Source: Xylanimonas cellulosilytica DSM 15894 (GTDB lineage Bacteria > Actinomycetota > Actinomycetes > Actinomycetales > Cellulomonadaceae). Taken from it: a DNA stretch of 64,000 nucleotides. Below, piece by piece: positions 1 through 7,222 of this stretch. Below the pieces are notes generated by a model. That model searched no databases. It was not told the origin of the DNA and worked only from the letters and a program-made list of their open reading frames with translations. Every line of letters starts with the position of its first letter. The first letter of the stretch is position 1. Position numbers and translations under genes: made by a program. Location: NCBI RefSeq assembly GCF_000024965.1, contig NC_013530.1:1984001-2048000 (forward strand), written 5' to 3'.

Positions 1-32
1 TCAAAGGGAGCAGGGCCCACGAAGGGAGCGGG

Positions 33-710
33 CTACGTCGGGGTCCCGCGGTGGCCCAGCCTGGCGGGGTCGAGGATCGCGACGGCGCGTCCGGGGAGCA
101 GCTCGACGAGCCCCTCGCGCTCGAACGTCGCCAGCCGCCGGCTGAGGGTCTCCGGCGTCGTGCCGAGGTGGGCGGCCACCTGGAACTTGGGCAGCGGCAG
201 CCGCACGACGGCCCGACCGTCCTCCCAGGCCGTGGGCAGGTCGAGCAGGTACGCCGCGACCCGCGCGCCGACGTCGGCGGACGCCAGCGCGGCGACCATG
301 CGTTCCGCCGACGTCAGCTTCTCGGCCAGCGCGCGCAGCATCCCGACGCCGATGCCGGGCATCCGTGCGAGGAGGTCCGCGAGGTCGGCGTGGTCGAACC
401 GGCACAGCCGGGTGTCGACGACGGCGACGGTGTCGGTGTCCGGTGCCGCGCCCGTGAGGAACGCCTCCTCCCCCGTCACCTCACCGGGCCCGACGACGCG
501 GACGATCGTCTCGTGCCCGCCGGCCGAGACCCGGCGGACCGTGAGCCGGCCGGTGTGCACGACGAAGAGCTGCGAGGCCCGCACCCCGGCCCGCGCGACC
601 ACCTCGCCCGCGGCGGCGTGCACGGGGCGGGCGAACCGGGCCACCTCGGCCTGCTGACCGGGGGTGAGCCCGGCGAACACCGGGACGAGTGCGACGCAGG
701 TGTCAGCCAC
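33..710 (-). CDS. Crp/Fnr family transcriptional regulator
   Basis: The 225-residue product has the two-domain Crp/Fnr layout. A cyclic-nucleotide-binding-type beta-roll covers about residues 15-115, followed by a long dimer helix and a C-terminal winged helix-turn-helix around residues 172-205, where KFQVAAHLGTTPETLSRRL is the recognition region. Proteins of this family bind symmetric operators near promoters and respond to a ligand, redox state or gas. Only one cysteine (residue 5) lies near the N-terminus, so the cysteine cluster of iron-sulphur FNR is not seen; the signal is unknown. The start is GTG at 710. The gene is divergent from the antiporter at 870 and shares about 160 bases of upstream DNA with it. 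Regulation of pfl by this protein is possible but is inference. Confidence 0.85.
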   Translation of the reverse strand: MADTCVALVPVFAGLTPGQQAEVARFARPVHAAAGEVVARAGVRASQLFVVHTGRLTVRRVSAGGHETIVRVVGPGEVTGEEAFLTGAAPDTDTVAVVDTRLCRFDHADLADLLARMPGIGVGMLRALAEKLTSAERMVAALASADVGARVAAYLLDLPTAWEDGRAVVRLPLPKFQVAAHLGTTPETLSRRLATFEREGLVELLPGRAVAILDPARLGHRGTPT

Positions 711-869
711 ATCCCGATGGTCTCACCGTGCGCGGGCGCGCCGGGCACGGGACGGCGTCCCCCGGGCTCGGGATGCCGTCGGCGCCCACCGACCGTCGCG
801 GCGTCAGCGAGGGCTGCGCGGGCCGCCCCGACCTGCGGGAACGGGGTACCGGTCCGTAGAGTCCTTGCC
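711..869. promoter_or_regulatory. Divergent promoter region, with leaderless promoter for the antiporter
   Basis: This is the shared upstream region of the Crp/Fnr gene (minus) and the antiporter (plus). A TAGAGT hexamer at 857-862 lies 13 bases before the GTG at 870. That is the spacing of an actinobacterial -10 element driving a leaderless transcript, and it supports the GTG at 870 as the true start. No clear Crp-type palindrome was seen. Confidence 0.45.
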
Positions 870-2120
870 GTGGACTCTGCCCTTCTCACCCTGGCCGCCG
901 TGTTCGCGGCCATCGCCCTCGCACCGCTCCTGGCGGCGTGGGCCAAGCGCGTCATGTCCGTGCCGCTGCCGGTCGTCGAGATCGCGCTCGGCATGCTCAT
1001 CGGTCCCGCGATCCTCGGGCTGGTCGAGCCGGGCGGGCTGCCGCAGCAGCTCGGCCGCATGGGCCTGGCGGCGATCATCTACATCGCCGGGTACGAGCTC
1101 GACTACCGGCGCATCAGCCGCCGTCAGCTCGGCTGGTCCACGGGCGGGTGGCTCCTGTCGCTGGTGCTGGCGGTCCTCGCGGGGATCGGCGTCGTCGTCG
1201 CCGCCGACGCCGCGGGCCTGGAGGTGGCGGGCGCCGCCGACATGTCCCTGGTCACCAGCGGCGTGTTCGTCGGCATCGCCCTGACGTCGACGGCGCTGAG
1301 CACCGCGATGCCTGCGCTGCGCGACGCGAATGAGACCACGACGCCGTACGGGCGTGCCATCGTCGCGGCCGGGGCGGTCGGGCAGCTGGCTCCCCTGCTG
1401 GCGCTCTCCGTGGTGTTCGGCGGGCGGCAGATCTGGTGGTCGGCGATCGCGCTCGTCGTCTTCGCGGTGCTGCTGCTCGCCGCCATGCGGATCGCCGCGC
1501 GTGGCCTGCCCACCTGGGCACGCCGCGTCATGACCACCACCATGCACTCGTCGGGGCACTTCGCGGTGCGCCTGGTCGTGTTCATGATCGCCGTGCTCGC
1601 CGCGGTGAGCGTCGAGGCGTTCGACGTCGACATGCTCGTGGGTGCGTTCGCCGCCGGCGTGCTGATGCGCCAGCTCATGAACGGTGTGGACCGCGAGGAG
1701 CGGGAGCTCACCGAGCACAAGTTCCAAGGGCTCGCGTTCGGGCTGCTCACGCCCATGTTCTTCGTCTCCACGGGCGTCGCGTTCGACCTGCGGGGCCTGT
1801 TCGCCCAGCCGCTCGCCCTCGCCCTGGTACCCGTGTTCGTGCTGGTGATGTTCGTGGCCCGCGGGTTCCCCGGCTCGCTGGTGCTGCCCCGCGGGTCCTC
1901 GGCCCGCGACCGCGTCGCCGCCATGTTCTGGACGGGTGTGGGCCTGGCCGTCGTCGTCGCCGTCGTCGACATCGCCGTGCAGGAGGGCGCGATCACCAGC
2001 GTGCTCGGCTCGGCCATGGTGGGTGCCGGCATGGTGTCCCTGCTCTCGTTCCCGACGCTCGCGCTCGCGGTGCGCCCCCAGCCCGCTCGGCAGGCTCTGC
2101 CCGACGACGCCGGAGCGTGA
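870..2120 (+). CDS. Cation:proton antiporter, CPA2 (KefB-type) membrane domain
   Basis: The 416-residue integral membrane protein has about twelve hydrophobic segments. It opens with a helix rich in Ala and Leu, followed by a VEIALGMLIGPAILGL segment typical of CPA2 sodium(potassium)/proton exchangers. It would exchange a monovalent cation for protons across the cytoplasmic membrane. There is no C-terminal TrkA-N (NAD-binding) domain, so it is the transport domain only. The open frame extends far upstream, but residues before 870 are not family-like and overlap the divergent gene on the other strand. The GTG at 870 fits a -10 element 13 bases upstream. It is convergent with metE, with a strong hairpin between them. 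Confidence 0.85.
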   Translation: MDSALLTLAAVFAAIALAPLLAAWAKRVMSVPLPVVEIALGMLIGPAILGLVEPGGLPQQLGRMGLAAIIYIAGYELDYRRISRRQLGWSTGGWLLSLVLAVLAGIGVVVAADAAGLEVAGAADMSLVTSGVFVGIALTSTALSTAMPALRDANETTTPYGRAIVAAGAVGQLAPLLALSVVFGGRQIWWSAIALVVFAVLLLAAMRIAARGLPTWARRVMTTTMHSSGHFAVRLVVFMIAVLAAVSVEAFDVDMLVGAFAAGVLMRQLMNGVDREERELTEHKFQGLAFGLLTPMFFVSTGVAFDLRGLFAQPLALALVPVFVLVMFVARGFPGSLVLPRGSSARDRVAAMFWTGVGLAVVVAVVDIAVQEGAITSVLGSAMVGAGMVSLLSFPTLALAVRPQPARQALPDDAGA

Positions 2121-2152
2121 CCGTCCGGCCCCCGCGGGGCTCACGACCCTCG

Positions 2153-2215
2153 CTTTGAACGTACGCCCGGGTGGCGTTCCGGGGCGCATAACGCCACCCG
2201 GGCGTACGTTCAAAG
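2153..2215. terminator. 26-bp perfect inverted repeat between convergent genes
   Basis: Perfect 26-base arms lie at 2153-2178 and 2190-2215, separated by an 11-base loop. The element sits between the stops of the antiporter (plus) and metE (minus), so it could terminate both transcripts. There is no long T-run on either side. The arms are longer than a terminator needs, so it may also be a member of a dispersed palindromic repeat. The first bases of the window (tcaaaggg) resemble the outer edge of this element. Confidence 0.7.
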
Positions 2216-2219
2216 GGGG

Positions 2220-4550
2220 TCAGAGGGTGGCCCGGACCGCGTGGGCAGCGGCGACCAGGTTGCGCAGCGACGCCGTCGTCTCCTCGTAGCCGCGCGTCTT
2301 CAGCCCGCAGTCCGGGTTGGCCCACACCAGCGCCGGGTCCACGGCCCGCACCGCGAGGGTGAGCTGCTCGGTGACCTCCGCCGTCGTCGGCACGCGCGGC
2401 GAGTGGATGTCCCAGACGCCCGGCCCGATGCCGCGGGCGTAGCCCGCCTCGTGCAGCTCCGGCACGATCTCCATGCGCGAGCGGGCCGCCTCCAGCGAGG
2501 TGACGTCGGCGTCGAGCCCGTCGATCGCGTCGATGACCTCACCGAAGTCGGAGTAGCACAGGTGGGTGTGCACCTGGACGTCCGGCCCCGCACCGCCGGT
2601 CGCGACCCGGAAGGCCCGCACCGACCACGCCAGGTAGGCGGGCTGGTCGGCCCGCCGCAGCGGCAGCAGCTCGCGCAGGGCGGGCTCGTCCACCTGCACG
2701 ACGGCGGTGCCCGCGGCCGTCAGGTCGCCGACCTCGTCGCGCAGCGCGAGCGCCACCTGCGCGGCGACGTCGGCGAGCGGTAGGTCGTCCCGCACGAACG
2801 ACCACGCGAGGATCGTCACGGGGCCCGTGAGCATGCCCTTGACCGGACGCGTGGTGAGCGACTGCGCGTAGCTGGTCCACTCGACGGTCATCGGGGCCGG
2901 GCGGGAGACGTCGCCCCACAGGATCGGCGGGCGCACGCAGCGCGAGCCGTACGACTGCACCCAGCCGCCCGCCGTGACGGCGAACCCGTCGAGCTGCTCG
3001 GCGAAGTACTGCACCATGTCGTTGCGCTCGGGCTCGCCGTGCACCAGGACGTCGAGGCCGAGCTCCTCCTGGAGCGTGATGACGGCCGCGATCTCGTCGC
3101 GCATCGCGGTCCGGTACTCGGCGTCCGTGGCGGCGCCCCGCGCCCAGGCGTTGCGGGCCGCGCGGATCTGCGGCGTCTGCGGGAACGAGCCGATGGTCGT
3201 CGTGGGCAACGCCGGCAGCCGCAGCCGGTCCGCCTGCGCGGCGGCCCGCTCGGCGTACGGGGCGCGGGTCGCGTCGTCGTCACCGAGCGCAGCGGCCCGG
3301 TCACGCACGGCGGGGACGACGACGCCGGCGGCCGCCGCCCGGTCCGCGAGCGCCGCCGACGCCGCGGCGAGCTGAGCGCCGACGGCGTCGGCCCCGTGGC
3401 GCAGGCCGTTCGCGAGGGTGACGACCTCGGTGACCTTCTGGTCGGCGAAGGCGAGCCAGGCGGCCAGTCGGGGGTCGCGGCCGTCGGTGCCGTCCCAGGT
3501 CTCGTCGTCGACGTCGTGGGGCACGTGGAGCAGGGACGTCGAGGTGCCGACGGTGACGGCTCCGGCGCCCGTGGTGGCGGCGAGGGCGGCGGCCTGGTCG
3601 AGGTGTGCGGCGAGGTCGGCGCGCCAGATGTTGTGGCCGTCGATCAGGCCGGCGACCAGGGTGGTGGTCGCCAGGCCCGGGACGGGGCGGCTCGGGGCCT
3701 CGCCGCGGACGAGGTCGACGGCGATCGCCTCGACGTCGGAGGCGGCGAGCACGGCGAGCAGGTCGTCGTCCCCGGTGCGCAGGTCCCCGTAGGGTGCCGC
3801 GACGAGGATCTGCGGCCGCCCTGCGACGGCGGTGAGCGATCCGTAGGCGCGCTCGACGGCGGCGGCGAGCTCGCCCGGTGCCAGCCCGGCGGTGGCGGTG
3901 TCGGCGACGAGGGCGGGCTCGTCGAGCTGGACCCACGGTGCCCCGGCCGCGCCGAGCGCGGCGAGCAGCTCGCCGTAGGCGGTGACGACGTCGTCGAGCC
4001 GGTCGAGCGGACGGAAGCCCTCGGGGGCGCCGGGCGCGGCCGTGGCGAGCAGCAGGAAGGTGACCGGTCCGACGACGACGGGGCGGGTGACGACGGGGGC
4101 GCCGCCGTCGGCGGGCTGGGCAGCCTCGGTGAACCAGCGCACGGGGGCGTCGTCGGCGAACGAGACGGGGGTGCCGGGCCCGATCTCGGGGACGAGGTAG
4201 TGGTAGTTGGTGTCGAACCACTTGGTCATCTCCAGCGGCGGCCGGGTGGCGTCGCCGCGGGCGGCGGCGAAGTACCGGTCGGCGGGCTCGATGCCGAGCA
4301 GCACGGCGGCGTCGAGCACGTGGTCGTAGGGCGAGAAGGAGCCGGGGACGGACCCGTCGCCGGCGTCGAGGCCGAGCGCGACCAGGTGCCGCGCGGTGGC
4401 CAGACGCAGCGCGGCGAGCGTCTCGGCCAGCTCGGCGGCGCTGGTGCGCCCGGACCAGTGGGCCTCGAGGGCGCGCTTGAGCTCACGGCGCCGCCCGATG
4501 CGGGGGTAGCCGAGGATGGTGCCGCCGGGGAAGGCAGGGGTGGATGGCAT
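2220..4550 (-). CDS. metE: Cobalamin-independent methionine synthase MetE
   Basis: The 776-residue protein has full family length (about 750-780). It transfers the methyl group of 5-methyltetrahydropteroyl-triglutamate to homocysteine, the last step of methionine synthesis, in the cytoplasm. The N-terminal half starts with the typical GYPRIGRRRELKRALEAHW segment. The C-terminal catalytic half carries the zinc ligands in VHTHLCYSDF (His and Cys) and NPDCGLKTR (second Cys), and the TTTIGSFPQT segment that opens the catalytic barrel. The ATG at 4550 gives the usual N-terminus. It lies downstream of, and on the same strand as, the Mrp operon, but a 234-base gap suggests its own promoter and leader. 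Confidence 0.96.
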   Translation of the reverse strand: MPSTPAFPGGTILGYPRIGRRRELKRALEAHWSGRTSAAELAETLAALRLATARHLVALGLDAGDGSVPGSFSPYDHVLDAAVLLGIEPADRYFAAARGDATRPPLEMTKWFDTNYHYLVPEIGPGTPVSFADDAPVRWFTEAAQPADGGAPVVTRPVVVGPVTFLLLATAAPGAPEGFRPLDRLDDVVTAYGELLAALGAAGAPWVQLDEPALVADTATAGLAPGELAAAVERAYGSLTAVAGRPQILVAAPYGDLRTGDDDLLAVLAASDVEAIAVDLVRGEAPSRPVPGLATTTLVAGLIDGHNIWRADLAAHLDQAAALAATTGAGAVTVGTSTSLLHVPHDVDDETWDGTDGRDPRLAAWLAFADQKVTEVVTLANGLRHGADAVGAQLAAASAALADRAAAAGVVVPAVRDRAAALGDDDATRAPYAERAAAQADRLRLPALPTTTIGSFPQTPQIRAARNAWARGAATDAEYRTAMRDEIAAVITLQEELGLDVLVHGEPERNDMVQYFAEQLDGFAVTAGGWVQSYGSRCVRPPILWGDVSRPAPMTVEWTSYAQSLTTRPVKGMLTGPVTILAWSFVRDDLPLADVAAQVALALRDEVGDLTAAGTAVVQVDEPALRELLPLRRADQPAYLAWSVRAFRVATGGAGPDVQVHTHLCYSDFGEVIDAIDGLDADVTSLEAARSRMEIVPELHEAGYARGIGPGVWDIHSPRVPTTAEVTEQLTLAVRAVDPALVWANPDCGLKTRGYEETTASLRNLVAAAHAVRATL

Positions 4551-4784
4551 GAGAAGTCCTCTTCGATGTGGACGGCGCGCGTGGACGACGCGGTCCGGAC
4601 TACTCAGGGCCCTCGGCCGTCAGGCCAGGTTGCGGGGTCGCAGCCGCCGAGGTGGTCACCCTCGGGCGGGCTCCGGAGCGGGGTACTCAGGTTCCGTTGG
4701 CTCCCCACGACGGCTGCGTCGAGCCGGGGCCAGCTGCCCGGTGGGGAATCGCGTGGCCACCGTAGGCATCGGTGCGGCGGCCGA
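4551..4784 (-). promoter_or_regulatory. metE upstream leader, possible riboswitch region
   Basis: These 234 bases between the end of the Mrp operon and metE form a G/C-rich leader on the minus strand. One segment, read on the minus strand at about 4640-4623, contains GACCCCGCAACCTGGCC, which loosely resembles the core of S-box (SAM) aptamers. A short hairpin (CCGAGG/CCTCGG) lies at about 4648-4666. The conserved GCCACTG box of cobalamin riboswitches was looked for and not found. A regulatory leader is expected for metE from other bacteria, but the class cannot be fixed by eye. Confidence 0.25.
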
Positions 4785-5240
4785 TCAAGATCGTCGCGAG
4801 CCCGTCCCACCCACCGGACGCAACGCGTGGGTCACGGCGTCGCGCAGCCGCAGGAACGGGTCGGCCTCGGCGGGCTCGACGCCCTCGCGCAGCGCCCGCG
4901 CCTCGTCCCAGTCCAGCGTCTTGTGCTGGCGGTAGTAGCCGAGCACGAGCACCAGGGACACCGCCTGGACGGCCACGCCGATCACCACGGAGGTGATCAT
5001 GAGCGCCTGCGGGAGCGGGTCGGCGGCCTCCGCGACCGTCTCGGCCACCATGGGCGCGCTGTGGTCGGTGCTGGAGAACATGGTCACGAACGCCAGGATG
5101 ATCGCAGTGTTCATGATCGACGTCGCGATGACGGTGATCATCATGTTCTTGCGCAGGCACATCCCGGCGAGCCCGACGAAGAACAGGATCACCGCGGTGT
5201 TGGGCCCGTCGAGCCAGTCGAGGGTGAACCAGTCGGGCAT
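4785..5240 (-). CDS. mrpC: Mrp-type Na+/H+ antiporter subunit C (NuoK-like)
   Basis: The 151-residue membrane protein has three hydrophobic segments and the NuoK/MrpC pattern: a short N-terminal stretch, GPNTAVILFFVGLAGMCLR in the first helix, and a second helix with TSIMNTAIIL. The third helix, about residues 80-102, is followed by a soluble tail of about 50 residues that is longer than usual. MrpC is a small membrane subunit of the Mrp complex, which exchanges Na+ (or K+) for H+. It is the last gene of the operon, one base after the stop of the B subunit. Confidence 0.85.
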   Translation of the reverse strand: MPDWFTLDWLDGPNTAVILFFVGLAGMCLRKNMMITVIATSIMNTAIILAFVTMFSSTDHSAPMVAETVAEAADPLPQALMITSVVIGVAVQAVSLVLVLGYYRQHKTLDWDEARALREGVEPAEADPFLRLRDAVTHALRPVGGTGSRRS

Positions 5241-5241
5241 C

Positions 5242-6156
5242 TCAGGTCTCCGAGGCGAAGTAGAGGAACATGATCGACAGGCCGCAGAACACCTTGAGGC
5301 CGAGCAGCCCGTTCATGACGACCATGTAGGGCGCGTAGGCCTCCTGCGTGATGTCGCGCAGGCCGAGGAACACGTACAGCGCCACCGACAGGACGAAGAC
5401 GACGAAGATCGCCTTCTCCAGGTTCTCGAGCCCCTTGGTGGTGCGTGGGCCGCGTGCCCCCACGAGGTAGCGCCCGACGACGACGGCAGCGAGCAGGCCG
5501 GCGCCCTGGAACCCGCCGCCGGGGGTCTGCGGGTCGCCGACGACGAGGGCGGCACCGGTGACCACGAGCACGGGCGTGAGGATCTGGATCGCCTTGACGA
5601 GGGTGGGGTGGCGCCGGCTGAGCACCTGCTGCTCGGCGCCCGGCAGGCGGCCGTCGGAGCGGGTCAGGTGCATGACGCCGAGCACCGCGACCAGCAGCAT
5701 GAGCGCCTCGAGCACGGTGTCCAGGACGCGGTGGTGCAGCAGGATGCTGGTGACGGGGTTGACGGCGCGGGACCCCTCGAGGAACCGGCGCATGACCTCC
5801 TCGTGCACCGGGGTCGCGGCCACGGGCGCGGCCTGCGCGGTGAGCCACAGCACCAGCCCGCACGTGCCGAGCATGAGCAGATCGACGCCCTTGCGGTGCC
5901 AGATCATCCGCGGGATGCCGGGCACGGTCACGTCGTCGTAGCTGCGGATGGTCAGGATCAGCAGCACGGTGCCGAGCGACGAGGCGACGACCGCCTCGGA
6001 GACGGCGACATCGGGCGCGTGGTACAGCAGGTACGCCAGCGAGGCCCACAGCCCGAACACGCCCGAGGTGATGATCGCGTGCTTGAGGCAGGAGGCGAAC
6101 ACGGCGCGCACCGCGAACACGATCATGAAGACGAAGACGATCTGGTCGATGCCCAT
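5242..6156 (-). CDS. mrpB: Mrp antiporter subunit B fused to an MrpA-C-terminus-like (DUF4040/MbhD-type) domain
   Basis: The 304-residue membrane protein appears to join two modules. Residues 1-110 have helices resembling the MbhD/DUF4040 piece that in classical Mrp systems is the C-terminal end of MrpA (YHAPDVAVSEAVVASSLGTV). Residues about 155-304 are MrpB/MnhB-like and contain the signature TPGGGFQGAGLLAAVVVGR. In classical Mrp operons MrpA is about 800 residues and carries these helices; here they travel with MrpB instead. The gene lies one base after MrpG's stop in a tightly packed operon. The domain assignment comes from motif memory, not a search. Confidence 0.8.
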   Translation of the reverse strand: MGIDQIVFVFMIVFAVRAVFASCLKHAIITSGVFGLWASLAYLLYHAPDVAVSEAVVASSLGTVLLILTIRSYDDVTVPGIPRMIWHRKGVDLLMLGTCGLVLWLTAQAAPVAATPVHEEVMRRFLEGSRAVNPVTSILLHHRVLDTVLEALMLLVAVLGVMHLTRSDGRLPGAEQQVLSRRHPTLVKAIQILTPVLVVTGAALVVGDPQTPGGGFQGAGLLAAVVVGRYLVGARGPRTTKGLENLEKAIFVVFVLSVALYVFLGLRDITQEAYAPYMVVMNGLLGLKVFCGLSIMFLYFASET

Positions 6157-6157
6157 G

Positions 6158-6484
6158 TCAGTCCTCCCCCTCCCCCGCGGTCCGGTCCGTGCGGTCCTGC
6201 TCGACGCGTGCCTGCTGCCGGGCGTGCCCGGCGGCGATGGCGGAGGCCACCACGGGGTTGGCGACGACGACGACGGCGAGGATCAGCAGCGCCTTGGCGG
6301 TGAACCAGGTGAACCCGCTGCGCAGGCACAGTCCCAGCACGATCGCGAAGAACCCGACCGTGTCGGTCTTGGATCCGGCGAGGAGCTGCAGGGTGAAGTC
6401 CTTGAACCGGAGCACGCCCACCAGCCCGAGCAGCACGAGCGCGGCCCCGAGGATCATGACGACGTCGCCGACGACCTCAAGCAT
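6158..6484 (-). CDS. mrpG: Mrp antiporter subunit G
   Basis: The 108-residue protein has three hydrophobic segments. It contains the MrpG/MnhG pattern GLVGVLRFKDFTLQLLAGSKTDT in two pieces, where the charged segment after the first helix is diagnostic of the family. A charged C-terminal tail follows residue 90. The ATG at 6484 lies inside the end of mrpF (8-base overlap), which implies translational coupling. MrpG is a structural subunit of the Mrp cation/proton antiporter. Confidence 0.88.
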   Translation of the reverse strand: MLEVVGDVVMILGAALVLLGLVGVLRFKDFTLQLLAGSKTDTVGFFAIVLGLCLRSGFTWFTAKALLILAVVVVANPVVASAIAAGHARQQARVEQDRTDRTAGEGED

Positions 6485-6740
6485 CGGCCGGCTCCTTCCC
6501 GGCCATGTACTGGGAGAGCACGAGCACGCCCACGTAGCTCAGCAGGGTGTAGACCAGCGCGATGTCCAGGTAGAACGTCCGCCCGGTGACCTGCGCGAGC
6601 ACGACGACGAGCATGTTGACCTTGCTGGCGACGAGCGTGTACCCGAGCAGCCGTGACCAGGCGTTGGTGCCGCGCAGCACCACGATGCCGCTGAGCACGC
6701 ACGCGGTGGCCAGCACGTAGCTGACGACGGTGAGGATCAC
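6477..6740 (-). CDS. mrpF: Mrp antiporter subunit F
   Basis: The 87-residue protein has three transmembrane helices. The pattern RGTNAWSRLLGYTLVASKVNM in the first loop and second helix is typical of MrpF/MnhF. The start is GTG at 6740, overlapping the stop of mrpE in a GTGA arrangement. The longer open frame upstream lies inside mrpE in another frame and is not coding. In some bacteria MrpF is linked to bile-salt or Na+ efflux; here it is read simply as a complex subunit. Confidence 0.88.
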   Translation of the reverse strand: MILTVVSYVLATACVLSGIVVLRGTNAWSRLLGYTLVASKVNMLVVVLAQVTGRTFYLDIALVYTLLSYVGVLVLSQYMAGKEPADA

Positions 6741-7222
6741 GACCGCTCCTTTCCGAGGCGCGCGACCGAGCGTTCCAGGCGGCGGCACGACTCCACGGCA
6801 CGTTCCACGTCGTCGTCGCACGTGAGCACCGTGATGCGGCGCCCGTCGCGGTCCAGGGCGACCGACCCGGGCGTGAGGATGATCGAGTTCGCCAGGAGGA
6901 ACAGCAGCAGCTCGTCCTCCAGCTCGCTGACCAGCTCGAACCGGGTGATCCGGGCCCGGCCGCGCACGATGGTCACCGCCATGTGCACCGCCGCCACCGT
7001 GATCTCCTTGACGAGGAGCAGCGCGTAGCGCAGGCAGGCCACCGGGCTGAGGAACACCGTGGTGGCGTAGTCGATCTGCAGCAGCTTGTTGGTCAGCCAC
7101 AGCGAGACGACGCCGACCGCGAGCCCGGAGACGACCACGAACGGACCGGCGTGCTCGTTCATGACCACCCAGACGACCGTCAGCAGCAGGACGACGACGA
7201 CGTTGCGGCGCAGGGGACCCAT
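6737..7222 (-). CDS. mrpE: Mrp antiporter subunit E
   Basis: The 161-residue protein starts with a double hydrophobic stretch (residues 5-45), as MrpE/MnhE proteins do, and has a soluble C-terminal domain of about 90 residues. NSIILTPGSVALD is the hallmark MrpE motif. The ATG at 7222 shares one base with the stop of the D subunit (TGATG), so the genes are coupled. MrpE is needed for full activity and assembly of the complex in studied species. Confidence 0.9.
   Translation of the reverse strand: MGPLRRNVVVVLLLTVVWVVMNEHAGPFVVVSGLAVGVVSLWLTNKLLQIDYATTVFLSPVACLRYALLLVKEITVAAVHMAVTIVRGRARITRFELVSELEDELLLFLLANSIILTPGSVALDRDGRRITVLTCDDDVERAVESCRRLERSVARLGKERS

Noticed and set aside
4551..4784. 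Cobalamin riboswitch for metE
   Set aside because: The GCCACTG box and the B12-box-like end were not found on either strand.
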